Shown here in pieces: positions 1 through 10,954 of a stretch of 64,000 bases of DNA. The position numbers were made by a program, and so were the translations under genes. Within the stretch, counting starts at the first letter, position 1, and the number at the start of each line of letters is the position of its first letter. The notes beneath the pieces are model-generated. The model was given only the letters and a program-made list of their open reading frames with translations, ran no database searches and was not told the origin of the DNA. Source of the DNA: Acestrorhynchus altus (taxonomy: Eukaryota; Chordata; Actinopteri; Characiformes; Acestrorhynchidae); assembly GCA_034509495.1 (NCBI GenBank), contig CM067525.1, positions 3,899,945 to 3,963,944 on the forward strand, written 5' to 3'.

Positions 1-130
1 ATCTTTTTATTTTTTCATCTTTATTAATGAAAAATCACCCTTAAAGGGTAAAGCAGACTTGGTTTTGGTGGAAGGAACACTTTACTGCAGTTAATAATTG
101 AAAGGTAATGGAAGTATATGTATAAAGAGT

Positions 131-390
131 CCATGCATCCATCTGCTGCTTATCTGGGTTCCGGGTCACGTGGGCAGCAGCCTACGCAAAGAGCCCCAGA
201 CCTCCTTCTCCCCAGCCACCTCTTCCAGGTTTCCAGGGGGATTCCAAAGTGTTCCCAGTCCAGCCGAGAGATCTAATCTCTCTAGCATATCCTAGGTCTT
301 CCCCAGGGCCTCCTTGTGTTCAGACATGATCGGAACACCTCACAAGGGAGGTGTCCAGGAGGCATCTGAAAATGTGTCCCAGATGCCCAA
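131..390 (-). mobile_element. LINE reverse-transcriptase C-terminal relic
   Basis: On the minus strand this stretch reads as the decayed C-terminal end of a fish non-LTR retrotransposon protein. Fragments such as a GRPR-x-x-WRD motif followed by ISRL-x-WE and GIP can be followed, with frameshifts and stops between them. It is a well-known, abundant fish repeat, which I recognise from memory. The copy is truncated at both ends and cannot code. The clade (RTE- or L2-like) is uncertain. Confidence 0.7.
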
Positions 391-627
391 AAAGTGTCTC
401 TTTTGGTGAATAAATAAGTAAATAAGAAAGCTGTGCATGAAGTTGAGCTCTGTTATGAACCAATAAAATCTACTGAATTACGAACACAGAGTTACAGCCA
501 CCTCACTGGGGGGTTAGTTAATCACACTGACCTGGTACCATAAAAAGCAAGTGTAAAAGCAACCAAGATGCATAGAAATCCGACACAAATCCAATCACTC
601 AAACCACTTCAGCAGGTGGTCCGAGCC
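391..627. other. Unassigned non-coding stretch
   Basis: No convincing gene, repeat or RNA is visible here. It separates the LINE relic from the first family A transposon. Confidence 0.5.
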
Positions 628-837
628 TTAGGGACAAAAATATTGGGACACCTGCTCGCTGATTGTTTCTTCTGAAATCCAGGGTGTTAATTCCACTGTT
701 CCACAGCTCAATGTTCATTTCACAGTCCTATAGATCATGCCTGAGAGTCTGTGTGTGTGTGCACTTGCACATATGTCAGCAATGCGTGCAACGTAGAAAT
801 ATGTGAATGTGTTCATCATATTTGGACATACAGTGTA
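628..837 (-). mobile_element. Family A Tc1-derived element, internally deleted
   Basis: Both ends of a short inverted-repeat transposon are present: gggacaaaaatattgggac at the left and tttggacatacagtgta at the right. In between, most of the body found in longer copies (for example 28906-29354) is missing. Oriented copies of this family retain the C-terminal codons of a Tc1-like transposase, so the family is probably a non-autonomous derivative. The strand given is the inferred transposase sense. Confidence 0.75.
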
Positions 838-860
838 TGTGCTACAATATGTTCCACTAC

Positions 861-877
861 TGTGCGTGCGTGCGTGC

Positions 878-909
<32 letters not shown>
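861..909. repeat. (TGCG)n then (TG)n microsatellite
   Basis: About five GTGC tetramers run directly into about thirteen GT dimers. It lies just outside the right end of the family A element, which ends in a TG-rich segment. Confidence 0.95.
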
Positions 910-910
<1 letters not shown>

Positions 911-913
<3 letters not shown>

Positions 914-1072
914 GCAGGCATTTATAATCAGACTAATGGCATTACCTGGCCTGCATCCTCTGACGTTAATTAACGCTTTGTTACTAATCGCAGTGGAGAG
1001 TACCTGAGCCTTCCTCGTTCTCTCCTCCATCACAGCAGATGGCATTCACTCGTCTTACCCCGCCCTACACAT

Positions 1073-1105
<33 letters not shown>

Positions 1106-1604
1106 ACCTACTGCTGTCAGGCTGTAGGACTATTCACACTAAAAACCCTCCAATCTTTCTTAACCAGAAACACCAGCAAACCTAAAAGCAGCGATTTGGT
1201 ATTCACCGTATTCACTGCCCAACTTTAGCCTTAAGAGGAACAGGAGGAAATTATGAAAACACAGCCAACGGCAGCAAAGCCAGCCTGTGTTTAAATGTGT
1301 GATCAACACTGCCAGCTGTGAGACTCTGGCATAGGACAAGTGAGAACAACAGCATGTGCATTCCTGATGGGGCCGAAAAACAAGAGCCTATAACCCCCGA
1401 ACCTTAAACACACCCAGGACAGGTTTATATCAGATCTGATTTCTCAATATTCCTAAAGAATCACAATCGAAAGCCAAACAGAGGGTGGCAGGTTTCTATT
1501 GAGGTACTATAGAATATAAATGTAGACAATGCAACCACAAAACAATGACTGCAGGTCTGGTTTTGGCACAAGAGGACATGCGTCCCCCGCTGTCCTATAA
1601 AAAG
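911..1604. other. Unassigned stretch with one (CA)n tract
   Basis: Apart from a (CA)15 tract at 1074-1103, I see only unique-looking DNA. The short open frames across it have no recognisable domain. Confidence 0.5.
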
Positions 1605-1642
1605 CCTCCAGGAGGCTACTTTTGGGTAGTCTACCTCTTGGT
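1605..1642 (-). mobile_element. Family B terminal fragment
   Basis: This is the reverse complement of the end sequence shared with 18075, 29839, 38855 and 54795 (core: ctacccaaaagtagcctc). Only the terminal ~38 bp can be followed here. Confidence 0.6.
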
Positions 1643-2427
1643 AAGTTATCTTGCATTGACGCACTAAGACACTATATCCAATTGTCATACTTTAAGAAGG
1701 ACGCCATCCCAGACACCCCACCCCCGAAATAAAAATGAATAAATTGATCGAAAGGGACCAGGTGGACAAAACTAAACCAATCAAAAGGGAATAATCCACC
1801 CCGATTACAAGGGACCCCACTAGTCATCAATGTCTGTATAAAAATGCCAATCGAGGATTTATGGGAGTAGCTTGGACGTCAGCTTCAGTAAACTACTAGT
1901 GTGCAGGATCTACAGGTCCATCTGCAACATCTCCATGCTTCGTGTCTCATCTTCTCTCCAGACTAATAAAGACTATTGAGATTCCCTAATAAGTAAGGAA
2001 GAGCTTTTCCATTTAAAAGGGAAGCACAAAGAATTGCTCGCATTGTGAAAGCATCAGTGTCTTCTAAACCCTGTGCTGTGAGTGAGGACGAATCATTTTA
2101 TGTGCCTGGATGAATGTGTGTGTCTTCAGTTGATGGAGACAGTGACCAAGTGCTTTCTGGCAGCTACATGGCAGTAAACACAGCACTACATGCAACCTCT
2201 GAACTCTCCCTGATAACCCACGGGCTCTGCACTTACGTCCCTGCCTAGAAATGAAGGCTGTCTTTTCCTCCCTTCACAAGCTGAGGACCATTAGTATAAT
2301 ATTACCAACTGAGGACTGAGCACCAATCAGCCATAACAGTAAAACCATCTGCCTATTGAGTAGGTCCCCTTGTGGCCTCAGGACCCTTAAAAATATACAT
2401 GCGGGGTTGGGAAATATGGAGAAAAAA
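1643..2427. other. Unassigned non-coding stretch
   Basis: No repeat or coding signature was recognised. It borders the satellite array on its left side. Confidence 0.5.
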
Positions 2428-3366
2428 TCATATTGTGATATATTTAAGCTGAATGGCAATATACGATAACCAATACAATATATCGCGTCTATCCTGCTGT
2501 CTATATCCCAATACAGATATAAATATCGATATATCACTCAGCCCGTATCCCACTCTGTTTATATCCCGATATAGATATTAATATCGATATATCACTCAGC
2601 CCGTATCCCACTCTGTTTATACCCCGATATAGATATAAATATCGATATATCTCTCAGCCCGTATCCCACTCTGTTTATATCCCGATATAGATATTAATAT
2701 CGATATATCACTCAGCCCGTATCCCACTCTGTTTATACCCCGATATAGATATAAATATCGATATATCTCTCAGCCCGTATCCCACTCTGTTTATATCCCG
2801 ATATAGATATTAATATCGATATATCACTCAGCCCGTATCCCACTCTGTTTATACCCCGATATAGATATAAATATCGATATATCTCTCAGCCCGTATCCCA
2901 CTCTGTTTATATCCCGATATAGATATTAATATCGATATATCACTCAGCCCGTATCCCACTCTGTTTATACCCCGATATAGATATAAATATCGATATATCT
3001 CTCAGCCCGTATCCCACTCTGTTTATATCCCGATATAGATATTAATATCGATATATCACTCAGCCCGTATCCCACTCTGTTTATACCCCGATATAGATAT
3101 AAATATCGATATATCTCTCAGCCCGTATCCCACTCTGTTTATATCCCGATATAGATATTAATATCGATATATCGCTCAGCCCGTATCCCGCTCTGATTAT
3201 ATCCCGATATAGATATAAATATCGATATATCACTCAGCCCGTATCCCACTCTGTTTATATCCCGATATAGATATTAATATCGATATATTACTCAGCCCAT
3301 ATCCCACTCTGTTTATATCCCAATATAAATATAAATATCAATATATCGCCTCAGTCCATATCCCAC
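2428..3366. repeat. 58-bp tandem array with 116-bp dimer periodicity
   Basis: A conserved cagcccgtatccc word recurs at exact 58-bp steps (for example 2542, 2600, 2658, 2716, through 3238 and 3296). Alternate units differ in a correlated way. One type has tttatatccc followed by gatattaatatc, and the other has tttatacccc followed by gatataaatatc, so the effective period is 116 bp. There are about 14 well-kept units plus decayed units at both edges. Each unit ends in nested AT palindromes (gatatagatat, atatcgatat) that could extrude hairpins. No coding role is seen. Confidence 0.97.
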
Positions 3367-3495
3367 ATTCAGTAATCAATTAATTCATAAAATGTTCAGT
3401 TAATACCAATATTGATTTGAGGTCACATTGCCAAACCATAATGAAAAAAATGTATAGGTTCTTCTTCAACACATCAATATCAGAATGATACAAGA

Positions 3496-3496
<1 letters not shown>

Positions 3497-3549
<53 letters not shown>
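3497..3549. repeat. (GA)n microsatellite
   Basis: An uninterrupted run of about 26 GA dimers. Confidence 0.98.
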
Positions 3550-3553
<4 letters not shown>

Positions 3554-3718
3554 GCTGCAGGGTTTAATTAGCGATATCTCCTCTGAGCTTCAGAGGTGAA
3601 AACAGATCTTCCTCTCGTTTTTTTTGTAGTTTTCTCTGTCATCCCCCCTTTGCTTTCGCAGTGTTCCCCATTCACATACATGAGTTCTTTCACTTTCTGA
3701 CCTCGTCAGGCTCTCTCT

Positions 3719-3895
3719 ACATCCCCTTTTCTCTCTCTCTCTCTCTCTCTCTCCCTCTTTTCTCCACTACTCTCTCTGGGAGACCAGTACAACAGATGGC
3801 GCTTCTCACAGTTAGACCATGCTGCTCTCTCCTGCTCTCTCTCTCTGTCTCTCTCTCTCTCCCTCTCTCTTCTCTCTCTCTCCACTGTTGTTCTT
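3719..3895. repeat. (CT)n-rich pyrimidine tract
   Basis: Two CT-rich blocks (3730-3757 and 3832-3882) flank about 75 bp of mixed sequence. The open frames on both strands here (Leu/Ser or Arg/Glu runs) follow from the dinucleotide repeat and are not genes. Confidence 0.95.
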
Positions 3896-4204
3896 TGTGC
3901 AGTGACATCCTGCTCCTTAATTGATTTCTCTTGTTCCTGTCACCAGAGAGAAGACTTCAAGAGTAGGATAAGACCAAATTCTCTCTCACTCTATTTTCTC
4001 TCTTTCCCTTTCAATCATTTATTTCTTTAAATATTCTTCTCTCTCCTTCATACTGTATCCTTGGGACAATCACTGATATCAAATACTGTGATGATTATAT
4101 TACTGCATAACATGACCCTTTAAATCTGTGGCACATCATGCAATTTATCATCTTTTCACTTTCTATAATGGGATTTTAATTCACCAAAAAAAAAAGTTTT
4201 CATA

Positions 4205-4592
4205 AACTGTGACGAGGGCTCCAAGTGGCTCAGCAGTCTACTGTGCTAACCCAAATCACAGGTTCGAATCCCGGGTCATGCTGTGTGCCATCGGCAGCCG
4301 GAGTCTGAGGGAACCAAATTGGACATGCTCTCTCTGGGTGGGTAGATGGTGCTCTCTCCCCACATCCCACCCAGTGCAATGGTGGTCAGCACAGGCGTCT
4401 GTTGGCCATTGTATTGGAGCTGGGGACCTGTCGCTTTCCTCTGAGTGTGTGGATGCAATAGTGGCAGTTCAAACAGAGCTCATATATATATCTTGTCTTG
4501 TGCTTGTCTACATCCTCCTAGTTCAAACAGGTTTGGGTCATTGGCACTTCCAAATTGTGTAGAAAATTGGAATAAATATAATTTTAAAAAAT
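4205..4592 (+). mobile_element. tRNA-derived SINE
   Basis: The 5' part contains RNA polymerase III promoter boxes: an A-box-like tggctcagcag at 4226-4236 and a B box ggttcgaatcc at 4261-4271. They are spaced as in a tRNA. A tRNA-unrelated body follows, then a 3' tail beginning at about 4530 (gtcattggcacttcc...) that ends in an A/T-rich run. The decamer gttcaaacag occurs at both 4467-4476 and 4521-4530, flanking an apparent 44-bp insertion. Other copies or pieces lie at 5683, 43032 and 44085. Confidence 0.85.
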
Positions 4593-4772
4593 GAAATAAA
4601 CATCCCAAATCAAAAGTCAACTCGCAAGATCTCAGGTCTGAAGCATATTCAAGACATAGTCCTAAAATACCAGCACCTTGACAACTCTCTGCAAACGTAT
4701 TGTCCTGCTCTACAAACTTAGCCTTCATTCTTCATTGGAATGAAACTTTTAGAGAAGATATAAGGGTTATAT

Positions 4773-4774
<2 letters not shown>

Positions 4775-4815
<41 letters not shown>

Positions 4816-4893
4816 TGTAAGAGAGAGAGGGAGAGAGAGGGGGAGAGAGAGAGAGAGAGAGAGAGGGGGAGAAGAGAGAAGAGAGAAGAGATT
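4775..4893. repeat. (GT)n(GA)n compound microsatellite
   Basis: About nineteen GT dimers are followed by a GA tract with GG interruptions. It is fully low-complexity. Confidence 0.97.
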
Positions 4894-5020
4894 GAACATC
4901 TGAAAGTGAGAAAGCTGGTGTGGAGGTGAGCTGAAGCACCTTCATTTGAGAACCCAAAATATAAACAACATCATCTATCAGATCAGCATATGGTTCTAAT
5001 TAACATAATAACATAAACTA

Positions 5021-5032
5021 CACACACACACA

Positions 5033-5071
<39 letters not shown>

Positions 5072-5178
5072 ACGCACACACATTCATACACTCATACATA
5101 CACACACTCAGAGAGAGAGAAAGATATGAGAAAAGAAGAGAGAGAAGAAGAAAAGAAGAGAGAGTGAGAGAGAGAGTT
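5021..5178. repeat. (CA)n(CT)n ... (GA)n microsatellite cluster
   Basis: A CA and CT tract (5021-5072) is followed by CA-rich sequence and then a GA/AAG-rich block (5109-5178). The pyrimidine and purine arms are partly complementary and could fold back on each other. Confidence 0.95.
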
Positions 5179-5682
5179 GGACAGATGTGAGAATGCTTGA
5201 GTGAATGTAAGCCTCAAGTCGTCCAAATGATGTGAGGCGAGGGCGTGGGAGAGGAAAAATTACAAACTAAATAGGTGAGATGTAGGTTTTCATCTCAGAT
5301 CACACACAAAAACCAGCCAAAACATTACAAACACCAGAGAGGAGAGAGACTCTGGAACATTGCTGTGGATCTGAAGTGTGGGATTGTATGCAGGCCCTTA
5401 TGTAGGAACCTCAGTATGGTGTATATGAGTAAATACACACATTGCTATAGGATCTTTGCCCACTGGTCATGTGTTTTAAATATACAAAGCATTTCATTTG
5501 GTTTTATACAGAACTGAATAGCAAGATTATTCTAAGGTTTTTGTTTTAAAAGGTTTAAAAAGTGCAGTGTCCAAACTTCTGATTGGGTAAAATTCTATGT
5601 ACTCGTGAAAATATAATTAGCTATAAACCTATTTAACGTTCCATTCTTGGACAAATCATTTCCTCCTAGTGTCAGAGCCTAA
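5179..5682. other. Unassigned non-coding stretch
   Basis: No feature recognised. An 80-codon open frame in it has no domain or splice context. Confidence 0.5.
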
Positions 5683-5735
5683 CAGGGTTGGGTAATTGGC
5701 ACTTCCCAATTGGGACAAAAAAATTGGGGTAAAAT
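5683..5735 (+). mobile_element. SINE 3' tail fragment
   Basis: The sequence gttgggtaattggcacttcc matches the tail of the SINE at 4205-4592. The tRNA-like head is absent, so this is a 5'-truncated insertion or a remnant. Confidence 0.65.
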
Positions 5736-5947
5736 GTAACCTGTTTAATGGATGCAAAATTAAGGTTTGGTCATCTTTATATCTTTATAAAATAGTTGGC
5801 AATATATCAACATTCACAATCAACTATTACTGGTTGAGCACAGAAGGTGCCTTTCAGCCATTGAACTGTTTCTCCTGTTTTTCAGCATAAAATATTACTG
5901 TCGAAACACCAAACCTGTTAATTTAAACCAATGTTCACCCCTACTAA

Positions 5948-5949
<2 letters not shown>

Positions 5950-6017
<68 letters not shown>
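5950..6017. repeat. (CA)34 microsatellite
   Basis: A perfect run of CA dimers. Shorter (GA)n and (GT)n tracts follow at 6141-6166 and 6277-6315. Confidence 0.98.
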
Positions 6018-6018
<1 letters not shown>

Positions 6019-6457
6019 CTCCTCTCCACTTCTGCACCCATTTCTCTCAGAAGTCCTGTATGAATCAGCAGTAGTGGCACTGATGTCACTGCTGCTGTGC
6101 CGATTCCTCCTTAACTACTTAATAAATGACAGATTTTATGAAAGAGAGAGAGAGAGAGAGAGAGATGGAAGGACAGAAAGGGAGAAATTAACACCACTGT
6201 GATATAGTGTAGGGGTCATGTTTCTGCAAATGTCTGTTTTCTAATCAACACCAGCAGAGGTAAAGTGCTACCTTCTGTGAGTGTGTGTGTGTGTATGTGT
6301 GTGTGTGTGTGTATATATTTATCCCTGCTGTAAATCAGTCGATGTATTAACCAGAAGAAAAGCTCTGATTCTCTACACACACTATACTACACACAGAAAG
6401 CTATCTGCTTCTGTTTACTTGTGTCAAAAATAATGAAATAATGCGCTCTAATGTAAA

Positions 6458-6832
6458 GCTGGGCTGAGGCGATATATCAAAATTTATATCTATATCGGGA
6501 TATAAACAGAAGCGGGATCACGGGCTAGTGATATATGGATATTTATATATCTATAGGGATATAAACAAGGCGGATCTGGGCTGGCGATATATTGATATTG
6601 TCCTATATCGCGATATAGACAGAAAACAGGATATGGGCACAGGCGATATAATCGATATATCTATATTTATATCTATATCGGGATATAAACAGAGCGGGAT
6701 ACGGGCTGAATGATATATCGATATTTATACCTATATCGCGATATAGACAGAGCAGGATAAGGGCTGAAGCGTGCTCTTGGGGAAATATATATCTATATCG
6801 GGATATAAGCGGGATACAAACCCGGCGATAAG
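6458..6832. repeat. Diverged inverted copy of the 58-bp repeat family
   Basis: The array has words such as gggctgagcgatatatcg-like, tatatcgggatataaacag and gcgggatacgggctga. These are the reverse complement of the units at 2428-3366. About six units remain, with irregular length and many substitutions, in contrast to the homogeneous first array. The two arrays form an inverted pair separated by about 3.1 kb. Confidence 0.9.
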
Positions 6833-7289
6833 GATCAGGGTCCTAGAATGGTCATAAAAAGTGAGCCAAAGAGCTTTTCCAAAGGGTTAACCTTCAATAC
6901 CAAGAAGTTTCTATGTGATGTATCGAAGAAAAGCTCTGAAAAAAATTAACTCACGCATCCTTCTGTGTAACAAATTCAGCCTTTTGCCCAAACACATACT
7001 GTAATCTTTATTTTACATCAATCTGCCTCTTGCTCTCTCTCTCTCCCTCTCTCCTAAGCCGCTTTCCCCCTCTGATGAGTAACCATACTGTCTACATCAA
7101 CCCAGAAAAAAAGCGGCAGCGACGCCCGTCGAAGGAAGAAGGTGAATAAAATAGCCCGCTTTTATGTAAGCAAAGCAGGAGGAAACTGGCGGAAGAGGAG
7201 GAAGAAGATATTGTTTTAGGACGAACTGGAACGTAGCCTTGGCACCAGATGTATCTAATTATCTGTCAGTGTGTTCTCATTATTAAACC

Positions 7290-7291
<2 letters not shown>
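6833..7291. other. Unassigned non-coding stretch
   Basis: No repeat family or exon recognised. A short CT tract lies near 7030. Confidence 0.5.
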
Positions 7292-7353
<62 letters not shown>

Positions 7354-7357
7354 GTGT
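7292..7357. repeat. (GT)n microsatellite
   Basis: About 33 GT dimers with one T interruption. Confidence 0.98.
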
Positions 7358-7621
7358 TTACTGCGTGTTTGCCAGTGATTCAGCTCTCTACAGTGATAAT
7401 GGAGCATTATACTGCATGGCAAAACACAATGTCATACAACATATAAAGAGGCTGTGAAATACAGAGTGCTGTCAGTGTGTGATTACACACATAAAAGGAA
7501 AAAGCAACGAAAAACAGACGTCTGCTCTGTGTGTGGGGTGGGTGGGTGGGGTGGGTGGTGGTGGGTGGATGATGTTTGCTTACACTATCATTCAAATGTT
7601 TGGAATCATTGGTTTCTCCGC

Positions 7622-8212
7622 TGCCACCAATCTGTATACCCTCCACCCACCAAACACTGTATACCCTCCACCCATCAAGACTGTCTCCTCCACCCATCAA
7701 GACTGTCTCCTGCTGCACCCACAAGACTGTCTCCCTGCACCCACCAAAAAGAGTTCTCCAACTGCACCCACCAAAGACTGTCTCCAACTGCACCCACCAA
7801 ACACTGTCTCCACTGCATCCACCAAGACTGTCTCCAACTGCACCCAGCAAACACTGTCTCCCACTGCACCCATCAAAGAGTTTCTCCCACTGCACCCACC
7901 AATTCTGTCTCCCGCTGCATCCATCGGAGCTAATGCTCCAACGCCCTGCCCACCAAACACTGTCTCCCACTGCACCCGTAAAATTTCTCCCTGCACCCAC
8001 CAATTCTGTCTCCCACTGCATCCATCAAGCAGCACTGTCTCCCACTGCACCCACAAAGCCACTGTCTCCCTGCACTCTAAGAGACTGTCTCCCTGCACCC
8101 ATCAAAAGGTTTCTCCCTCCACCCACCAATCACTGTCTCCCACACCCAGCAAACACTGTCTCCGCTGCATCCATCAAACACATCCTCCCCACTGCACTCA
8201 CCTAAAGACTGG
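7622..8212. repeat. Degenerate 24-27-bp minisatellite
   Basis: More than 20 imperfect copies of a unit containing actgtctcc, ctgcaccca and ccaaa occur head to tail. Unit length varies between about 20 and 27 bp, so periodicity drifts between frames. Long open frames on both strands (up to 260 codons on plus and 204 on minus) cross the array. Their composition is a direct result of the repeat, and they lack starts in context, splice sites or domains. I treat them as non-genic. Confidence 0.93.
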
Positions 8213-8644
8213 CCTTCCCATGATCAATGGACCAATAAAGGCTCTAAAGCTTTTGCTTTGACTTCCATTGAATCTGAAGATTATTTCTTGTCCTGGAAAT
8301 TTAAAAATATGTGAGCAGAGAATTTTTTCACGTAACAGCAATGACATTTACATTAATGGTTCAACAGTGGTCCAAACTCATGAACAGTGGTGTGTTACAC
8401 ATTTACACCCTCCCCAGGCCCTGTACGGTTACAGTACCATCTTCAACCACAGCAAAGACAGCACAGAACAGAAGGCATCAGCAGAAATGCATGGTGGGAA
8501 TGGAAGTGGAGTGTGAGACTGAGTTAAAGTTGCTCATTAATTGGCCATTTTTTTTAAGAGAAGTGACTATTTATGTGTGTTTTGTAGCTAAAGTCCAAAG
8601 CTATCAGTTTCCCCTGGCCTAGTTATGTCAGAGAGAAAAAGCTG

Positions 8645-8647
<3 letters not shown>
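8213..8647. other. Unassigned non-coding stretch
   Basis: Nothing recognised. Two short overlapping open frames (82 and 103 codons) show no family resemblance. Confidence 0.5.
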
Positions 8648-8682
<35 letters not shown>

Positions 8683-8764
8683 AGGGGATATAATGAGAGT
8701 GGTTTTGGAAGCATGCAGGCTGCACTTGAGATATGAGATGGATAGTGGGAAGGAGAGAACACTG

Positions 8765-8795
<31 letters not shown>
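8648..8795. repeat. (GA)17 and (CA)14 microsatellites
   Basis: A GA run at 8648-8681 and a CA run at 8767-8795 lie about 85 bp apart. Confidence 0.97.
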
Positions 8796-8799
<4 letters not shown>

Positions 8800-8991
8800 C
8801 CCCTGATCTGTCTCATTTAAAACTTTCTTGTACTGGCTGTCACACTCCTTAGATTTGCCTCCCACTCACTAAAGCCTGCGATGACTAATGCAGCTTACAC
8901 ACACACCTTTCTTTAAAGCACATAACAATGTGAACAAAATGAGCCACAGACTACAATAAAGACTGCTTTATGTTTCAGTAGAAACAACACA

Positions 8992-8993
<2 letters not shown>

Positions 8994-9053
<60 letters not shown>

Positions 9054-9181
9054 TGTCGGATGACTCCACCACTCATTGCCCAAATCATCAAACTCATCAA
9101 AGCCACAATTACTTCTACTCATTTTAAGCTGGTTAAGCTGGTGCATGCGCACACACACCCCCACACACACACACACACACA
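8994..9181. repeat. (CA)n microsatellite pair
   Basis: A long CA run at 8994-9052 and a shorter one at 9157-9181. Confidence 0.97.
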
Positions 9182-9249
9182 CTCTTTGTGACACATTTGA
9201 GCATCATTTTTTTCCTGGAAGTGAGCAGTTCTCTGAACAACAGAGGCTC

Positions 9250-9451
9250 CTAGGACAACTCTCCAGTCTATCTCTGTCTCTCTCCTCCCTCATTTTTGAA
9301 ATTTCATCTCAGTCTCTCTTTCTTCATTCTCTTTTATCTCTCTTAAACTCTCTCCTTTTACTGTCTCTTAAACTCTTTCTCTTTCATCTCCTTTTTCTTT
9401 TAAGAAAGCTCTTTCTTCATTTCTGACTCTCTGAAACTCTGTCCCTCTCTG

Positions 9452-9495
<44 letters not shown>

Positions 9496-9605
9496 CTCTC
9501 TCTCCTCTCAGTCTCTCTCTCTCCTCTTATTTTCTCTTTGTTCTGGTTGATTCTCTCCATACGCTGAACACAGCAAGTCAGTATTGGTGGTGTTGAGTGT
9601 GTGCA

Positions 9606-9641
<36 letters not shown>
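9250..9641. repeat. CT-rich tract ending in (CA)n
   Basis: Pyrimidine-rich sequence with a pure CT run at 9457-9492 and a CA run at 9610-9640. Leu/Ser and Arg/Glu open frames in this block are low-complexity artefacts. Confidence 0.93.
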
Positions 9642-9644
<3 letters not shown>

Positions 9645-9929
9645 TTTGTCGTTGTGATGTGCTTTGCTGTCTGTTGTATCTTTGTATTTATTAGGTTTTA
9701 TACTTTTGTGTGTCTCCTTTTACATAGTCGGCAGCTCGAAGCATCGAGTGCAGATTTATTCCACCAGTCAAAAGTTTGGGATTCTGGCTGTGTCTCCTGT
9801 TCACTTATTCAAGGAGTGTGCTTTGTCAGTGTACAGGGCCGTTACTGTCACACAAAAACCTCCAGAAAGAAACACCTTCTTAACGTTCAGCGTAAAACAT
9901 TTATCCCAGTGTATCCATCCAGTACTTGT

Positions 9930-10142
9930 GGGATGTATCGGGGTTTTGATAATGATCATCCATTGAGCGATGCTCTTGTTGCTGAATGCAATCAAATCCT
10001 CACATCAATGTTCAGCATCTGGTGAAAAGCCCCCCCTGGACAGCAGAGGCAGTTACTCCAAAAACTCAGGATGAACCCTTGAATACCCTCGATCCCAGAA
10101 GAAACAAATAAGCAGGCGTCCCTTTACTTTTGTCCATGTAGC
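9930..10142 (+). mobile_element. Family A Tc1-derived element, transposase C-terminal relic
   Basis: The plus strand reads DALVAECNQIL, which matches the Tc1-like transposase C-terminal pattern also seen at 50690. It continues to the right terminus tacttttgtccatgta, the reverse complement of the family A left end. The N-terminal and catalytic parts are missing. Confidence 0.7.
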
Positions 10143-10479
10143 GTGCAAAGGACTTTGATAATGACAGCGACGATCTCTTTTTAGACTATCCACGTCTCAC
10201 CAGCAGCTTCGTCCAAAGTGTATTTGGAAATGCAAGCCAGTGGCTTCTCCGGTGACTTGCCTTTCCTTGGTCCGCACGCAAACGTGATCTTCCGAAATAA
10301 TTAGGGTATCCGACTTATTCCGTATTTCCGCTTTGATCCGACATATCCGTGTCGGAATGTGAATGCGAACAGCTTCTGTGTACATGGATGACATCACTAT
10401 GCACTCCATATTGAATGTATTTATCACTGGGGGCAGAAGCGAGGTCATCAACTACTGCCCCCTCAACACCATATAAACA
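10143..10479. other. Unassigned stretch preceding an (ATCA)n tail
   Basis: The block upstream of the simple-repeat tail may be the 3' part of a retroposon, but I could not assign it to a family. Confidence 0.3.
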
Positions 10480-10480
10480 C

Positions 10481-10514
<34 letters not shown>

Positions 10515-10534
10515 AAATCAATAAATAAATAAAG
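10480..10534. repeat. (ATCA)n/(AATA)n simple repeat
   Basis: About nine ATCA units are followed by AATA units. Such tetranucleotide tails often mark LINE or SINE 3' ends in fish genomes. Confidence 0.9.
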
Positions 10535-10954
10535 ACAGATGGAATATATATGTTAAGGCTATTTTTACTGTAAATACATATGAAAGACAGATGCACTCAC
10601 ACACTCTCGCACACCTTCATCACCAGCATTCTTATTTAGGGGGTGACCTGTGTAGTCCTCTCTCGGACACACACATGCACGATCTTCGCACTTTTGGGTG
10701 AAGGGGTGTGATATATCCACTATGCACGACGTTAGTAATGGTGATTTGATAGTGCAAGTGCAGGACCGCAGTACGTCTGCTTTATATCATCACTGGTTCC
10801 AGCTCTGGAAACATCTCCCTAGCTGACTGTCTGCAAAAACACCCCTCAGCTCTGAACACCAGATCATCCCATGTATAGGTGTGTAAGTGTGAGTGTGTGG
10901 TGTAATCACACCTGCCATGGAGTTTTGGTGTGGTAGCACTGTGGTCAGCAACCA

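Noticed and set aside
2428..3366. Possible CRISPR-like array (regular repeats)
   Set aside because: There are no spacers: the 58-bp units are contiguous and differ only by point changes. The surrounding sequence is clearly vertebrate.
4224..4290. Functional tRNA gene
   Set aside because: A and B boxes are present, but the cloverleaf cannot be completed and the sequence continues into a SINE body and tail.
7479..8261. 260-codon frame rich in Pro, Cys, Thr and His
   Set aside because: Entirely composed of the drifting minisatellite unit. Competing frames of similar length exist on both strands.
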